A stretch of 64,000 bases of DNA, taken from the NCBI GenBank assembly GCA_028277945.1, contig JANQFH010000021.1:248001-312000 (forward strand), written 5' to 3'. The position numbers were made by a program, and so were the translations under genes. Position 1 is the stretch's first letter. The number at the start of each line of letters is the position of its first letter. This stretch comes from Oligoflexia bacterium. GTDB taxonomy: Bacteria > Bdellovibrionota_G > JANQFH01. This document shows, piece by piece, positions 18,791-28,229 of the stretch. Under the pieces are notes generated by a model, which was given only the letters and a program-made list of their open reading frames with translations, had not been told where the DNA came from and ran no database searches.

Positions 18791-20188
18791 ATGCCTACCA
18801 TGCGTGGTTTTTTCTTTGTGATAGCGACAAGTTGTCTTTTTGCGCTTAACAACATCGGGTTTGCCGAGCCAGCGACCCAGAAGCCGGTTGCCTATCTCAA
18901 TACGGTTCAGGGTACTGTACAGGTTATCTCTCAAGGTGCACCGATAAGACAACCGAGTCCAGGAGTTCCGTTATTTTTCGGAGATCAGGTAAGTACCTCT
19001 CTAGGAAGCCGAGTGGAACTCTACATTCCTGGCAGTGGCATTGTCAGTGTCGGTACCGATTCGCAACTCGACTTTGTGCTGCAAGCCAATCAGAGTGGCC
19101 AGAATCCGATGTTACTGCTCAAACTGACAAAGGGTACCCTACGTGCTGTATTTGATACCCAGCAATCAACCATAAGGATCGAAACCCCCTATTTGGCTGC
19201 CGATGTTCACGGGACACGAGTCATATTTTCTGAAGAGGCAGTAAGCCTGCTTGAAGGTCGCCTGCAGGTTTACCCAAAAGACCGAAAAGGGCCGATTGAA
19301 CTCTTCAGTGGGGATGCATATGTGCAAGGAGCGGTTAAACCCATCCCCTTTGACAAACTGAGAGTGTTAGAACACTCCTACGATGGCATTGTTGAGCAAA
19401 CTCCTTATGTGGTAACGCATGAGCAGTTGGCAGCCATGGTTGTCAAAGAGCTCGGGCACCATTTGCCTGAAGGGTGGAACGCTTATTCTGAAGAGCTCTA
19501 TTTCAGCCTGCTATCTGGAAGCCCTGTTGTTGTCGATGCTACCGGATTCCAAGCTCTGGACAGAGAGGCCATCCAATACCGTACGGTCAAGGGAGAACAG
19601 GTTATCTATGCAGTCAAGGCTGCCACCTTGTCTACTTATTTGGCGGTACCAACAAGTGAGTTCTTTCTTAAGGCAACTCGCAGTGGTGGTCCGCAGTACT
19701 ACACACTGTCACGCCACCCTACGGTCTTGTCCAAATCAACTTGGTCTCTGCGGGCTGTTAGGGTTGGTCCCTTTGACCTTAACCCAGGTATCTATCGCTT
19801 ACGTGTATCGCTGCCAGAAGGAGGCATGCTTGCTAGTGTAGCCTCTGCAGTGGTACAGCCCAAAAGTGTGGAACCGGAAGGTGGTTGGCGTAAAGACACG
19901 ATAGTGCGACATGAGCAGCTCTCGCAGATTTTGAATCAGATCTTAGAGAGCCGGCCAAAATTATCCCCAGAACGACTAGCCTCTATACGGAAACAGTTCA
20001 GTTTTGGTCAGCCTCAAGATGTTGTCTACGGCAAGGATGCACTCTTGAACCTGGCTGTTCTAAGAGAGACGGAACCGCTGATGGTACTTCCACTGGGAGT
20101 TCCGAAAGCCAAACCACCAGCAGGCCTGGTAGGTGCGGATAGTTCTAGTTCTGCGGTGAGCCCGATATTGCCCACAGATCTTGAATGA
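18791..20188 (+). CDS. FecR-domain periplasmic protein
   Basis: Signal peptide 'MRGFFFVIATSCLFALNNIGFAEPA'; 'LNTVQGTVQVISQGAPIRQPSPGVPLFFGDQVSTSLGSRVELYIPGSGIVSVGTDSQLDF' FecR motif. SD 'GGGGGAGGA' precedes ATG 18791. Confidence 0.82.
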   Translation: MPTMRGFFFVIATSCLFALNNIGFAEPATQKPVAYLNTVQGTVQVISQGAPIRQPSPGVPLFFGDQVSTSLGSRVELYIPGSGIVSVGTDSQLDFVLQANQSGQNPMLLLKLTKGTLRAVFDTQQSTIRIETPYLAADVHGTRVIFSEEAVSLLEGRLQVYPKDRKGPIELFSGDAYVQGAVKPIPFDKLRVLEHSYDGIVEQTPYVVTHEQLAAMVVKELGHHLPEGWNAYSEELYFSLLSGSPVVVDATGFQALDREAIQYRTVKGEQVIYAVKAATLSTYLAVPTSEFFLKATRSGGPQYYTLSRHPTVLSKSTWSLRAVRVGPFDLNPGIYRLRVSLPEGGMLASVASAVVQPKSVEPEGGWRKDTIVRHEQLSQILNQILESRPKLSPERLASIRKQFSFGQPQDVVYGKDALLNLAVLRETEPLMVLPLGVPKAKPPAGLVGADSSSSAVSPILPTDLE

Positions 20189-20201
20189 GGAGTTGTTAGC
20201 G

Positions 20202-20792
20202 ATGTGTAGGTTGTGGCGACAAGCAGTGTTGCTAGCGTTGGTTTTGTCGACTGCTGTTGCATGTGGTAAGCAGAGCGAAAGAGTCTTTCGTATACCGGAA
20301 GCTGTGGATGGCATCAAGGTCATTGCCATACTGCCATTTGAAAATTTGAGCAATGATAAGAGGGCTTCCGACTTGATTACAAACCTCTTCCGTTCCCGGT
20401 TAACCAAACAGTCCGAGTTTTCCATTATGGATGCAGGTGAAATGCAAAGGCGTTTGCACAAAATGCAGCTCAAGCTGCCTAAAACGTTAGATCTGTTAAC
20501 AGCTGCCAAAATTGGCAGAGCACTTGAAGTAGATGGAGTTTTTTACGGTTCCGTTCTTGAATTTACCTACCTCGCCGAAATTCAGGATGGTGCCGTTGTA
20601 GCAAGAGAGCCGGTAGTTGGTCTGCAAGGCCGTCTTCTAGATGTGAGAAGGGGCGTAATCGTTTGGGCTAACACGCATAGTCGTTCGAGTTACGCGTTTC
20701 TTCGCAGCAATCGCGAGAGCATCATGCAGGTGGCACAAATAGCAGTGGATAAGATTATCGCGACTCTAAGGGGCACTGGACGAAGTAAGTAG
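20202..20792 (+). CDS. CsgG/GNA1162-like lipoprotein
   Basis: Lipobox 'LALVLSTAVACG'; 'IAILPFENLSNDKRASDLITNLFRSRLTKQSEFSIMDAGEMQRRL...GRALEVDGVFYGSVLEF'. Confidence 0.68.
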   Translation: MCRLWRQAVLLALVLSTAVACGKQSERVFRIPEAVDGIKVIAILPFENLSNDKRASDLITNLFRSRLTKQSEFSIMDAGEMQRRLHKMQLKLPKTLDLLTAAKIGRALEVDGVFYGSVLEFTYLAEIQDGAVVAREPVVGLQGRLLDVRRGVIVWANTHSRSSYAFLRSNRESIMQVAQIAVDKIIATLRGTGRSK

Positions 20793-20815
20793 TCGTTCGG
20801 ACCGGAGAATCTAAC

Positions 20816-21922
20816 ATGGTTATATTTAGTTTTAAAAGGTTGATGGCGATCTGTGTCTGTCTTAGTGCGCTGATATTGTCCTTAGGAGGTTGCGGTATCC
20901 AAAGGCTGACGACACTAGTGCCTTACAAGCATGAAAACTCGCCAGTGTTGTGTGTAGCGGTTCCTGTCTTTAACGATTATTCGCACCGGAACACCTACTC
21001 CGGAGAAATAGCTGCTGATCTGTTTGCTGCTGAACTACGAAAAAGTGGCATTGTGACACTCATGGAACGATCCGACATCACGGCCGCTTTGGCCAAACAG
21101 AATATTCGACTAAAACCTGAGCTGTTTATGCCAGATGCGATCTGGCTCGGGCAAATGCTCGAGGTAGATGCGGTATTTGTGGGTTCTGTCGAAGAATTTG
21201 CCTATCAGGAAGAACAAGGGGTGCTTGTCGGTAATCCTGGTGTGTCGATGCAGGTGCAGCTTGTCGAGGTTGCCAGCAAGGAGGTTGTCTGGTCTGCAAG
21301 CGTGTTCCGCTCTGATCATGATTTTTTTAACGGTAAACGGGATCCGCTAATTCGTGTGGCCATGCTTGCGGTTGAAGAACTCTTAACGGATTTACCGCGT
21401 CCTAAAAAGCGTCTGAGTACGGAGGAGTTGCTGAGCGGCTGTGGTCGGAAAAATATCCCTACTGATCTGGACAATGACAAAATCCTCAACTTGGCCGATC
21501 TCTGCCCAAATCGAGCAGAGACTGTTAACGGTGTCGAGGACTTGGATGGCTGCCCAGAGCTTGTCGAGAAGGGTGAAAAATACGTCGAGCATCTGGATGT
21601 TGATGGCGACCGGATTGTTTTGCGCTCGGCCGTAAAATTCGAACAGGGAAAAATCGCTATCAAAAAAGACTCGCATGAGGTGCTCAATCACCTAGGAGAT
21701 TTTCTTAAGAAGAACACGCAAGTTCGTAAGGTGATGATCGAAGGCTTTCCTGGCAAAGATTTTCAAGGCGACTTTCGCGAGCGGTTTGCCTTTCGTCGTG
21801 CCGCATTCGTAAAGAATTTTTTGGTTGGTTTGGGGGTCAGTGAAGATCGGTTGGTGGCAGTCGGTTATGGACTGTTGGAGCGGTCTAGCAACACAGCTAT
21901 TGAATTCACGATCGTTGAATAA
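20816..21922 (+). CDS. Lipoprotein with CsgG-like domain, thrombospondin type-3-like Ca-binding motif and C-terminal OmpA domain
   Basis: Lipobox 'LSALILSLGGCG'; CsgG-like 'LGQMLEVDAVFVGSVEEF'; 'DLDNDKILNLADLCPNRAETVNGVEDLDGCPE'; OmpA-like 'VMIEGFPGKDFQGDFRERFAFRRAAFVKNFLVGLGVSEDRLVAVGYG'. Confidence 0.78.
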   Translation: MVIFSFKRLMAICVCLSALILSLGGCGIQRLTTLVPYKHENSPVLCVAVPVFNDYSHRNTYSGEIAADLFAAELRKSGIVTLMERSDITAALAKQNIRLKPELFMPDAIWLGQMLEVDAVFVGSVEEFAYQEEQGVLVGNPGVSMQVQLVEVASKEVVWSASVFRSDHDFFNGKRDPLIRVAMLAVEELLTDLPRPKKRLSTEELLSGCGRKNIPTDLDNDKILNLADLCPNRAETVNGVEDLDGCPELVEKGEKYVEHLDVDGDRIVLRSAVKFEQGKIAIKKDSHEVLNHLGDFLKKNTQVRKVMIEGFPGKDFQGDFRERFAFRRAAFVKNFLVGLGVSEDRLVAVGYGLLERSSNTAIEFTIVE

Positions 21923-21937
21923 GGGTGGTAGTAGGTA

Positions 21938-23086
21938 GTGAGAGGTTTAGACGCATTTTTGCTGATGTGGTTTTTGTGCGCTGTGGTTTATTTGCCACTT
22001 CAGCATGTGTATGCTGAGCAACGGGTTAATCTGCAGACATCGATCCGTGTCGATGGTCTGTATGATAGCAATATATTTCTATCTGAAAATGAGCCGCAAG
22101 CGGAATTTCTCACCGTATTGACTCCTGAAATAGCTACGACATTGCTGTTGCGGATCGGTCAGCTTGATGTTGGATACGGCTTGAGCGCTTTTCTGCCAAC
22201 AAAAAACTTTAACGCCGACGATCTGCATAAGGTGTTTCACGACGCCTATGTTGTCTTGCTGTCTCAGTTGACCGAGCGGTTTGAGATTGAAGTCAGTGAT
22301 ACCCTAACCACCGTTGGCGGTGACATATCAAGGCCAGATTTCCAGATAAGCAACGTCTTTGATGTGCATACTGCCAGTGTTGAGTTGCGTTATCGGATGC
22401 CGTTATCACAGCGCACTGAGACCAACTTCGAAATAGGTGGTTTGCGCACTGACGTCTTTGGTTTTTTTAGCGACTACTTTGCCGGCTCGGTGGAGGTAGA
22501 CCTACGCCGACAGATGACGCCACGCTTTCAGGGCGGCCTTAGAAGTCGAGCGGTGTCACTTCTTTTTGACTCTTCGAACCTTCAAGATGTTATAATCTAT
22601 GGAGTAGATCTGTGGGGGGAGTATGCGCTCTCCCGCCGCCTCCTACTGCGGATTCCTTTGGGATTTCAGTATCTTTCGCAGCCTCAGCGTGACGATGACA
22701 TTACCTTCAGCCTCGATGCCAAGCTCGTGGCTGAACTCACGCCGCGCTCAAAGCTAACGTTCGGGGCCACTCGTGGCTTCACGGTGGACGTTACAGGCAA
22801 CTCGTTTGATCGCTGGGAATTCCTGTTGGAGTATGTTGCTGAACTTAATAGTAAAATTGAGCTATCCGGACGTGCTAAGTATTTCCAGTATAATCAGGAC
22901 GTTGTCAGCCTACTAGACGATGCCACCACCGAGGCGGGTATGGAGATAGCCTATAGGCTGCGTCCCAATTTACGGGCGGTGTTTGGAGGAAGGCTCTTTT
23001 TCAACCATGGCGATCTAACGATCAACGACTTTGATGTATTTCAGGGTTTTTTGGGGATTAAGTATGATTTTACCAAAGGGAATTAG
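21938..23086 (+). CDS. Outer-membrane beta-barrel protein of an EPS-type locus
   Basis: Signal sequence then 'VNLQTSIRVDGLYDSNIFLSENEPQAEFLTVLTPEI' and alternating strands; ends 'VFQGFLGIKYDFTKGN'. GTG start. Confidence 0.72.
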   Translation: MRGLDAFLLMWFLCAVVYLPLQHVYAEQRVNLQTSIRVDGLYDSNIFLSENEPQAEFLTVLTPEIATTLLLRIGQLDVGYGLSAFLPTKNFNADDLHKVFHDAYVVLLSQLTERFEIEVSDTLTTVGGDISRPDFQISNVFDVHTASVELRYRMPLSQRTETNFEIGGLRTDVFGFFSDYFAGSVEVDLRRQMTPRFQGGLRSRAVSLLFDSSNLQDVIIYGVDLWGEYALSRRLLLRIPLGFQYLSQPQRDDDITFSLDAKLVAELTPRSKLTFGATRGFTVDVTGNSFDRWEFLLEYVAELNSKIELSGRAKYFQYNQDVVSLLDDATTEAGMEIAYRLRPNLRAVFGGRLFFNHGDLTINDFDVFQGFLGIKYDFTKGN

Positions 23087-23948
23087 CTCCTGGTTTTTGC
23101 TCACGCTGTTGGTTGGGCTCTGCTCCGGGGCTTTGGTTGCTGAGAGAGTTTCAGCGACAGAGAGCAGTTACAAAATCGGTGTTGGCGACACGCTCACCAT
23201 TGAAGTCTGGGGTGAGAGCGAGCTCAGTGGCAGCTACCAAGTGGCAGCTAGCGGCAGCATACGGCGAGGTTGGTTGCCAGCTGTGAAGGTTCAAGGTCTT
23301 ACCACAGGCCAGGCAAAGGAGGCTCTTACTGCAGTACTAAAGAAGTTCATCCGTGAACCCGCAGTCAAACTTGAGGTTACCGAGTACCGCAGTCAACGTG
23401 TGGATCTTATCGGTGCTGTGGTCAAACCGGGCTCTTACGCACTCAAGGACAAACCAGATCTGCTCACCTTGCTGCTGGCAGCAGGCGGTCTCTCTCCTAG
23501 CTCCAAAGGTGAAGCGACCATCTTGCGACTGACAAGGGAATCGACACCATTTAAGAGCATTAGCGTTGATGTCAGTAGCTTACTCAATGTGGCCGACATG
23601 AGTCAGAACAAAACTCTACAAGCAGGAGATGTCGTCTATTTTCCTAGTGCCTACAGTGAGCAGTCTAAGGAAATGGCAATGTCGCAGGCGGTTGTTGTGA
23701 CCGGAGCCGTCAAGCAGATGGGCGCCTTTCCCTACCGCAAGGGCTACACGGCATTGAACGCCATTATCGATGCTGGCGGCTTTACTAAATTTGCCTCTCC
23801 CAACCGTTCAAAGATTGTTCGTGGTAAAGGTGAGAATGAAAAGGTCATCAAGGTCGAACTCGGTGATGTGGTCAATCATGGTAAGAAAGAAAAAGACATT
23901 GTTCTTAAACCAGGTGACATTGTTGTTGTGCCGGAGAGTATCATCTGA
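23064..23948 (+). CDS. Polysaccharide export protein (Wza-like, SLBB domains)
   Basis: 'YKIGVGDTLTIEVWGESELSGSYQVAASGSIRRGWLPAVKVQGLTTGQAKEALTAVL...VVVTGAVKQMGAFPYRKGYTALNAIIDAGGF'. ATG 23064 preferred over tracked 23031. Confidence 0.9.
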   Translation: MILPKGISSWFLLTLLVGLCSGALVAERVSATESSYKIGVGDTLTIEVWGESELSGSYQVAASGSIRRGWLPAVKVQGLTTGQAKEALTAVLKKFIREPAVKLEVTEYRSQRVDLIGAVVKPGSYALKDKPDLLTLLLAAGGLSPSSKGEATILRLTRESTPFKSISVDVSSLLNVADMSQNKTLQAGDVVYFPSAYSEQSKEMAMSQAVVVTGAVKQMGAFPYRKGYTALNAIIDAGGFTKFASPNRSKIVRGKGENEKVIKVELGDVVNHGKKEKDIVLKPGDIVVVPESII

Positions 23949-25900
23949 TGTGGATAAAAGATCTACATATAGACCGACTGCTCAACGCTGTTAAGCGACG
24001 TTGGCTTGCTGGGACGATCATCTTTTTGGTCGTCGGTGTTTTTGTGACAGCGACAGCGTGGCGTCAGCCGGATGTTTACCAAGCTGTTTGCAAGATTGAA
24101 TTTTCAGCTCAGGCTCCGGAGCTTTCGTTTGATAGTCGCACCTTTTGGCGCTACAGTTCTTACATCTTGCAAAATCTACATCTTACAAGCCAAAGAATCA
24201 TCATGATGAGCGACCCAGTATTGGATAGGGTCGTCTCGCGACTGAGACTAGCTGATGCAGAATCAGAAGAACGGTTTGCCAATGCACGTCGAGCGGTTGC
24301 CGCAGCAATACAGATAGAGCGCGTGCCAGATTCATCTATTTTTCTCATTCGTACGCGCCACCAAAATCCACAGATGGCAAAGGATCTTGCGAACACCACT
24401 GCCGAGGCCTATATTCGCTATAGGTTTGAGAAAGAGAATGAAAGCTACCGTCTGTCGATCCAGTGGCTTGAAGAAGAGATCATTGATTTAAAGAAAAAAC
24501 TTGAGATGTCGCAACGAACTCTGATCGATTTTATTGAAAGAGAAAAGATTACCAGCTTTGGAAATGAGCAGGGGGCTGTAGCCTCTTTGTCTCCAACCCA
24601 GAATTTTGCCGAAATCGAAAGGCTGCTAGAAAAACTTCATGCTCGTAAGGTAGAAGAGGAGATGAAACTGGTAAGGGTTCAAGACAAGTACCTGCCAGCA
24701 CATCCCGAGTATAAACGGCTGAGCTCTGAGATCAGTCTGATAAAAAAGAAGATTCAGGAAGAGGAAAATAGACTCGCAGGGCTGCGGCAGGGCAGAGAAC
24801 GTGAAATCATACGGGCAAAGAAGAACGAAATTGAGTACTCGATCCTTGAGCGTGAGGTTGAGGTTAATAAAGAAATATACGACACATTGGTAAAAAAGTA
24901 TAAAGAAACCGATATAGGTAGTGCCATTGCCCATGCGGATGCCAACATCGTCGAATACGCCAAGCTGCCGACGGGACCTAGTTACCCAAATCGTCAATTA
25001 CAGGCGGTGTTGATCTGGCTGTTTAGCCTGATTTTTGGCCTTGGTTACTGTATAGCCGTAGAATATCTCGATACCACGCTGCGGACCACACAAGACATCG
25101 AAACCTACTTTGAAGCACCGTTGCTGTCGGTGATCGGTAAGGAAAAGGATTCGACCAAGCTAGGTCGGGCCATGCTTGAGGGAAGTCGATTGGCTGGCGA
25201 GGCTTTCCGCTTTCTGCGCACCAACCTCAACTTTAGTTTTCCTCGTGGTGATCAGGGGCGACTTATCTTGGTTGGAAGTGCGGACAAGGGAGAGGGCAAG
25301 ACGACAATTACTGCCAATCTAGCTATTGTCACAGCCGAACTGGGACGTAAGACATTGCTAATAGATGGTGACCTTCGTGCTAGAGGTCTGTCGAAGCTCT
25401 TTCACCTCGATGATGCTGTTGGACTAACCACCTATCTCGTTGGCGAGTGTAGTTTGGAGCAAACTATCAAATCTACTGATATCGACAACCTTTGGATTAT
25501 ACCTGCGGGTAGCATGCCGCCACAACCGGCAACGCTTTTGGATTCTGATCTGATGCAACAGACGCTGCAGTCGTTACGGGTTCAGTTTGATGAAATCTTT
25601 ATCGACGCACCACCGTTTGGGGTAGTCATCGACAGCTCCATCATCACGTCCATGGTAGATGGCGTCATTATGGTCATAGAGGCGGGTAATGTCAGTCGTT
25701 ACCTCATCCAACGTGCTGTAGATGAGATTGAAAGATTGAAAGCACACCTATGTGGATTTGTGCTTAACAAAACTTCATTCCATCGCGGTAGATATTATCC
25801 CTACAGCACGAACTACTATGGTGACACCAACGCTGCAAAGGCTGACGGCCAGGTCGTTGATTTTAAGAACGCCCAGTCTGGAAAGAAGCTCAGGCGTTAG
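23948..25900 (+). CDS. Polysaccharide biosynthesis tyrosine autokinase (Wzc-like BY-kinase)
   Basis: Wzz-like N-terminus, Walker A 'GSADKGEGKTTITANLAIVTAELG', Walker B 'IFIDAPPFGVVIDS', C-terminal Tyr cluster 'RYYPYSTNYYGD'. Confidence 0.92.
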   Translation: MWIKDLHIDRLLNAVKRRWLAGTIIFLVVGVFVTATAWRQPDVYQAVCKIEFSAQAPELSFDSRTFWRYSSYILQNLHLTSQRIIMMSDPVLDRVVSRLRLADAESEERFANARRAVAAAIQIERVPDSSIFLIRTRHQNPQMAKDLANTTAEAYIRYRFEKENESYRLSIQWLEEEIIDLKKKLEMSQRTLIDFIEREKITSFGNEQGAVASLSPTQNFAEIERLLEKLHARKVEEEMKLVRVQDKYLPAHPEYKRLSSEISLIKKKIQEEENRLAGLRQGREREIIRAKKNEIEYSILEREVEVNKEIYDTLVKKYKETDIGSAIAHADANIVEYAKLPTGPSYPNRQLQAVLIWLFSLIFGLGYCIAVEYLDTTLRTTQDIETYFEAPLLSVIGKEKDSTKLGRAMLEGSRLAGEAFRFLRTNLNFSFPRGDQGRLILVGSADKGEGKTTITANLAIVTAELGRKTLLIDGDLRARGLSKLFHLDDAVGLTTYLVGECSLEQTIKSTDIDNLWIIPAGSMPPQPATLLDSDLMQQTLQSLRVQFDEIFIDAPPFGVVIDSSIITSMVDGVIMVIEAGNVSRYLIQRAVDEIERLKAHLCGFVLNKTSFHRGRYYPYSTNYYGDTNAAKADGQVVDFKNAQSGKKLRR

Positions 25901-26156
25901 GTTTTAGAAATTCACGGAGTCTTGGCTGTACAAAAACCGCTTCCAGGTTTTCCTGCCGCAGTGCTCGACGTAGAATCTGAATGCGTTCTTCCATGGTGCT
26001 GCTTTCCTCGACAAGGATTAGCTTTTGTTGCTTGATTCTACAGCTACCACTGAAGACAACACACTCCTCAGCACTCTGTAAACGTTCGTAGCGCACTTCC
26101 ATACCGAGTTGATGGGCCAACTCTTCCAGAGCGTGTAGTAGCTCTTGTGATACCAC
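25890..26156 (-). CDS. Hypothetical small protein
   Basis: 88 aa; 'MVSQELLHALEELAHQLGMEVRYERLQSAEECVVFSGSCRIKQQKLILVEES'; convergent with the BY-kinase. Confidence 0.65.
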   Translation of the reverse strand: MVSQELLHALEELAHQLGMEVRYERLQSAEECVVFSGSCRIKQQKLILVEESSTMEERIQILRRALRQENLEAVFVQPRLREFLKPNA

Positions 26157-26300
26157 CGCGGGCTCCTCTGCCTAGTTGATACGATTGTCGCAGCTGACAG
26201 CTTCGTAGTCCAGAATCCGCACTCATGGCGATTGCGAATAAAAATTATCTAAATTTTCAATAAGTTAAGTTCGGCACGGTCAGTGCAAGTTGAGGTAGTC

Positions 26301-27836
26301 ATGGCCGTAACCAAGGTGGCTACGACGGCCCTTGTGGGGGTTGAGGCGTTGAAGGTTGAGGTGGAGGTCCACGTTAGCCGTGGTCTGCCCTCTTTTGATA
26401 TTGTTGGATTGCCCGAGGGTACGGTGAAGGAGGGTAGAAAGCGTATTCGTGCAGCCATTCTCTGCTCCAACTTCGACTTTCCGTTGAAAAAAATTACCGT
26501 CAACTTGGCGCCAGCCGATCTAAAGAAAGGGGGCGCACGCTTTGATTTGCCCATTGCTCTGGGAATTCTTGGTGCCAGCGGTCAGATTCCCGCTGCGGCG
26601 TTGCAGCGCCGTCTCTTTCTTGGCGAATTGGCACTTGACGGTACACTACGTCCTTGTCCAGGTGACCTTGCCACTGCTCTGCTCTGTGAAAAGATGCGCA
26701 TACCTTCGTTGTATTTACCACGCGGGAGTCTCGGCCACTTTTCACTGATTCGCGGCTGTGATGCTGTTTTCAGCGACAATCTATTACAAGTTACTGCAGA
26801 GATTACAGGCGATGCAACAGACACTGCTTGTAAGGAAGATAGACAAGCCGTAGCTGAGATCAGTCGTCGTCTCTTGGTTGATCTAAAGGAGATTCACGGC
26901 CAACAATCTGCAAAGCGAGGATTGATGATTGCCGCAGCGGGTTTCCACTCGGTTGTCATGATTGGTCCACCAGGTGCTGGCAAGAGCATGCTAGCACGCG
27001 GCCTGAGTGGCATTCTGCCACTGATGCAGCGGCAGGAGGCAATCGAAGCCGCCGTAGTGAAATCAGTGGCTTTATCACCGTGTGATACCGCCGGAGTCTT
27101 TTGTCGTCCCTTCCGTGCCCCGCACCACAGCGTAACGCTAGCTGGATTTTTAGGCGGTAAGCAGGGAATGGTGCCTGGAGAGCTAGCACTGTCGCATCGT
27201 GGGGTGTTGTTTATGGATGAGTTTCCAGAGTTTCGACGTGATGTCATTGAATCGCTACGTGAGCCCATGGATGCTGGCAACTACCACTTAAGTCGTGCCT
27301 GGGGACAGGTGGTCTATCCATCACGCTTCTTACTCGTTGGAGCTATGAACCCTTGTCCATGCGGATTCTATGGTGAACGTGACTCCGAATGCCGCTGTAG
27401 TCTGAGTCAGATCGAGCGCTATCGCAACAAGCTTTCAGCGCCGATACTGGATCGCATCGACATCCAGCTACAGGTTTCAAGAGTGGGTTACCGTGAGTTG
27501 CAACAGCAAAAATCCTCGCAGTCCTCAGCCGAAATCGCCGACATGGTAGAAGCCGCGGCGGCGATTCAACGGCAACGATTTAGCCAAGAGCTGTATCCGT
27601 TCAATAGCGACATCCCAGCTAAGGATTTGCCGCGATTCTGTTCGTTACAGCCAACACAGCACAAGCTCCTATTAGAGGCGATTGAGAAATTTCAGCTGAG
27701 TCTTCGTAGCTATCATCGTATTCTTCGAGTGGCGCGTACGATTGCCGATCTCGAGGGCGAAAAGATCATTGCCACGGCGCATCTGTTAGAGGCTTTGCAC
27801 TATCGCTTGGGTTTGCGGAGATTTGCAGCACGCTAG
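26301..27836 (+). CDS. YifB/ComM-like Mg-chelatase-family AAA+ ATPase
   Basis: 'VEVEVHVSRGLPSFDIVGLPEGTVKEGRKRIRAAI', 'MIGPPGAGKSMLARGLSGILP', 'FRAPHHSVTLAGFLGG', 'MNPCPCGFYG'. Confidence 0.95.
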   Translation: MAVTKVATTALVGVEALKVEVEVHVSRGLPSFDIVGLPEGTVKEGRKRIRAAILCSNFDFPLKKITVNLAPADLKKGGARFDLPIALGILGASGQIPAAALQRRLFLGELALDGTLRPCPGDLATALLCEKMRIPSLYLPRGSLGHFSLIRGCDAVFSDNLLQVTAEITGDATDTACKEDRQAVAEISRRLLVDLKEIHGQQSAKRGLMIAAAGFHSVVMIGPPGAGKSMLARGLSGILPLMQRQEAIEAAVVKSVALSPCDTAGVFCRPFRAPHHSVTLAGFLGGKQGMVPGELALSHRGVLFMDEFPEFRRDVIESLREPMDAGNYHLSRAWGQVVYPSRFLLVGAMNPCPCGFYGERDSECRCSLSQIERYRNKLSAPILDRIDIQLQVSRVGYRELQQQKSSQSSAEIADMVEAAAAIQRQRFSQELYPFNSDIPAKDLPRFCSLQPTQHKLLLEAIEKFQLSLRSYHRILRVARTIADLEGEKIIATAHLLEALHYRLGLRRFAAR

Positions 27837-27842
27837 TATGAC

Positions 27843-28229
27843 ATGGCCAACGAGACACGAGAATCATGGGATAGTTGGCCTATTCGTGCTATAAATGTTG
27901 TCGGTATGTCTTTTTATAAAGAGCGCCGGTTTGGCATCTTGCTGGTGATCGGCATGATCTGTTATCTAAGTCTGCTTATTGTCGGTATGCTACAGAGAGA
28001 CCATGGCATTTTTGTCTCCTTACAGCTCAAACGAGAGTGTGATCGACTGCGACAGCAAATTAGCAACTACGGTGAAGAAAATAGAGCGCTAAAACAGGAG
28101 TGGGACCGTCTCACCAATGATCTGCGTTATGTTGAAAGGATTGCTAGAGAAGATCTCTATATGATCGGCGAGCATGAGTTGCTGTTTCTATTTCGTGATC
28201 TTGAAAACAACAGAGCAGCACACCATTAG
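27843..28229 (+). CDS. Septum formation initiator (FtsB/DivIC family)
   Basis: N-terminal TM, coiled coil 'LKRECDRLRQQISNYGEENRALKQEWDRLTNDLRYVERIAREDLYMIGEHELLF'. Confidence 0.78.
   Translation: MANETRESWDSWPIRAINVVGMSFYKERRFGILLVIGMICYLSLLIVGMLQRDHGIFVSLQLKRECDRLRQQISNYGEENRALKQEWDRLTNDLRYVERIAREDLYMIGEHELLFLFRDLENNRAAHH

Noticed and set aside
23948-25900. Treating the BY-kinase/Wza pair as a novel discovery on its own
   Set aside because: Wza/Wzc pairs are well known; only the surrounding FecR/CsgG/OmpA context is unusual.
26894-27280. 128-aa minus-strand ORF within the comM-like gene
   Set aside because: Antisense of the AAA+ core; low-complexity composition; no motif.
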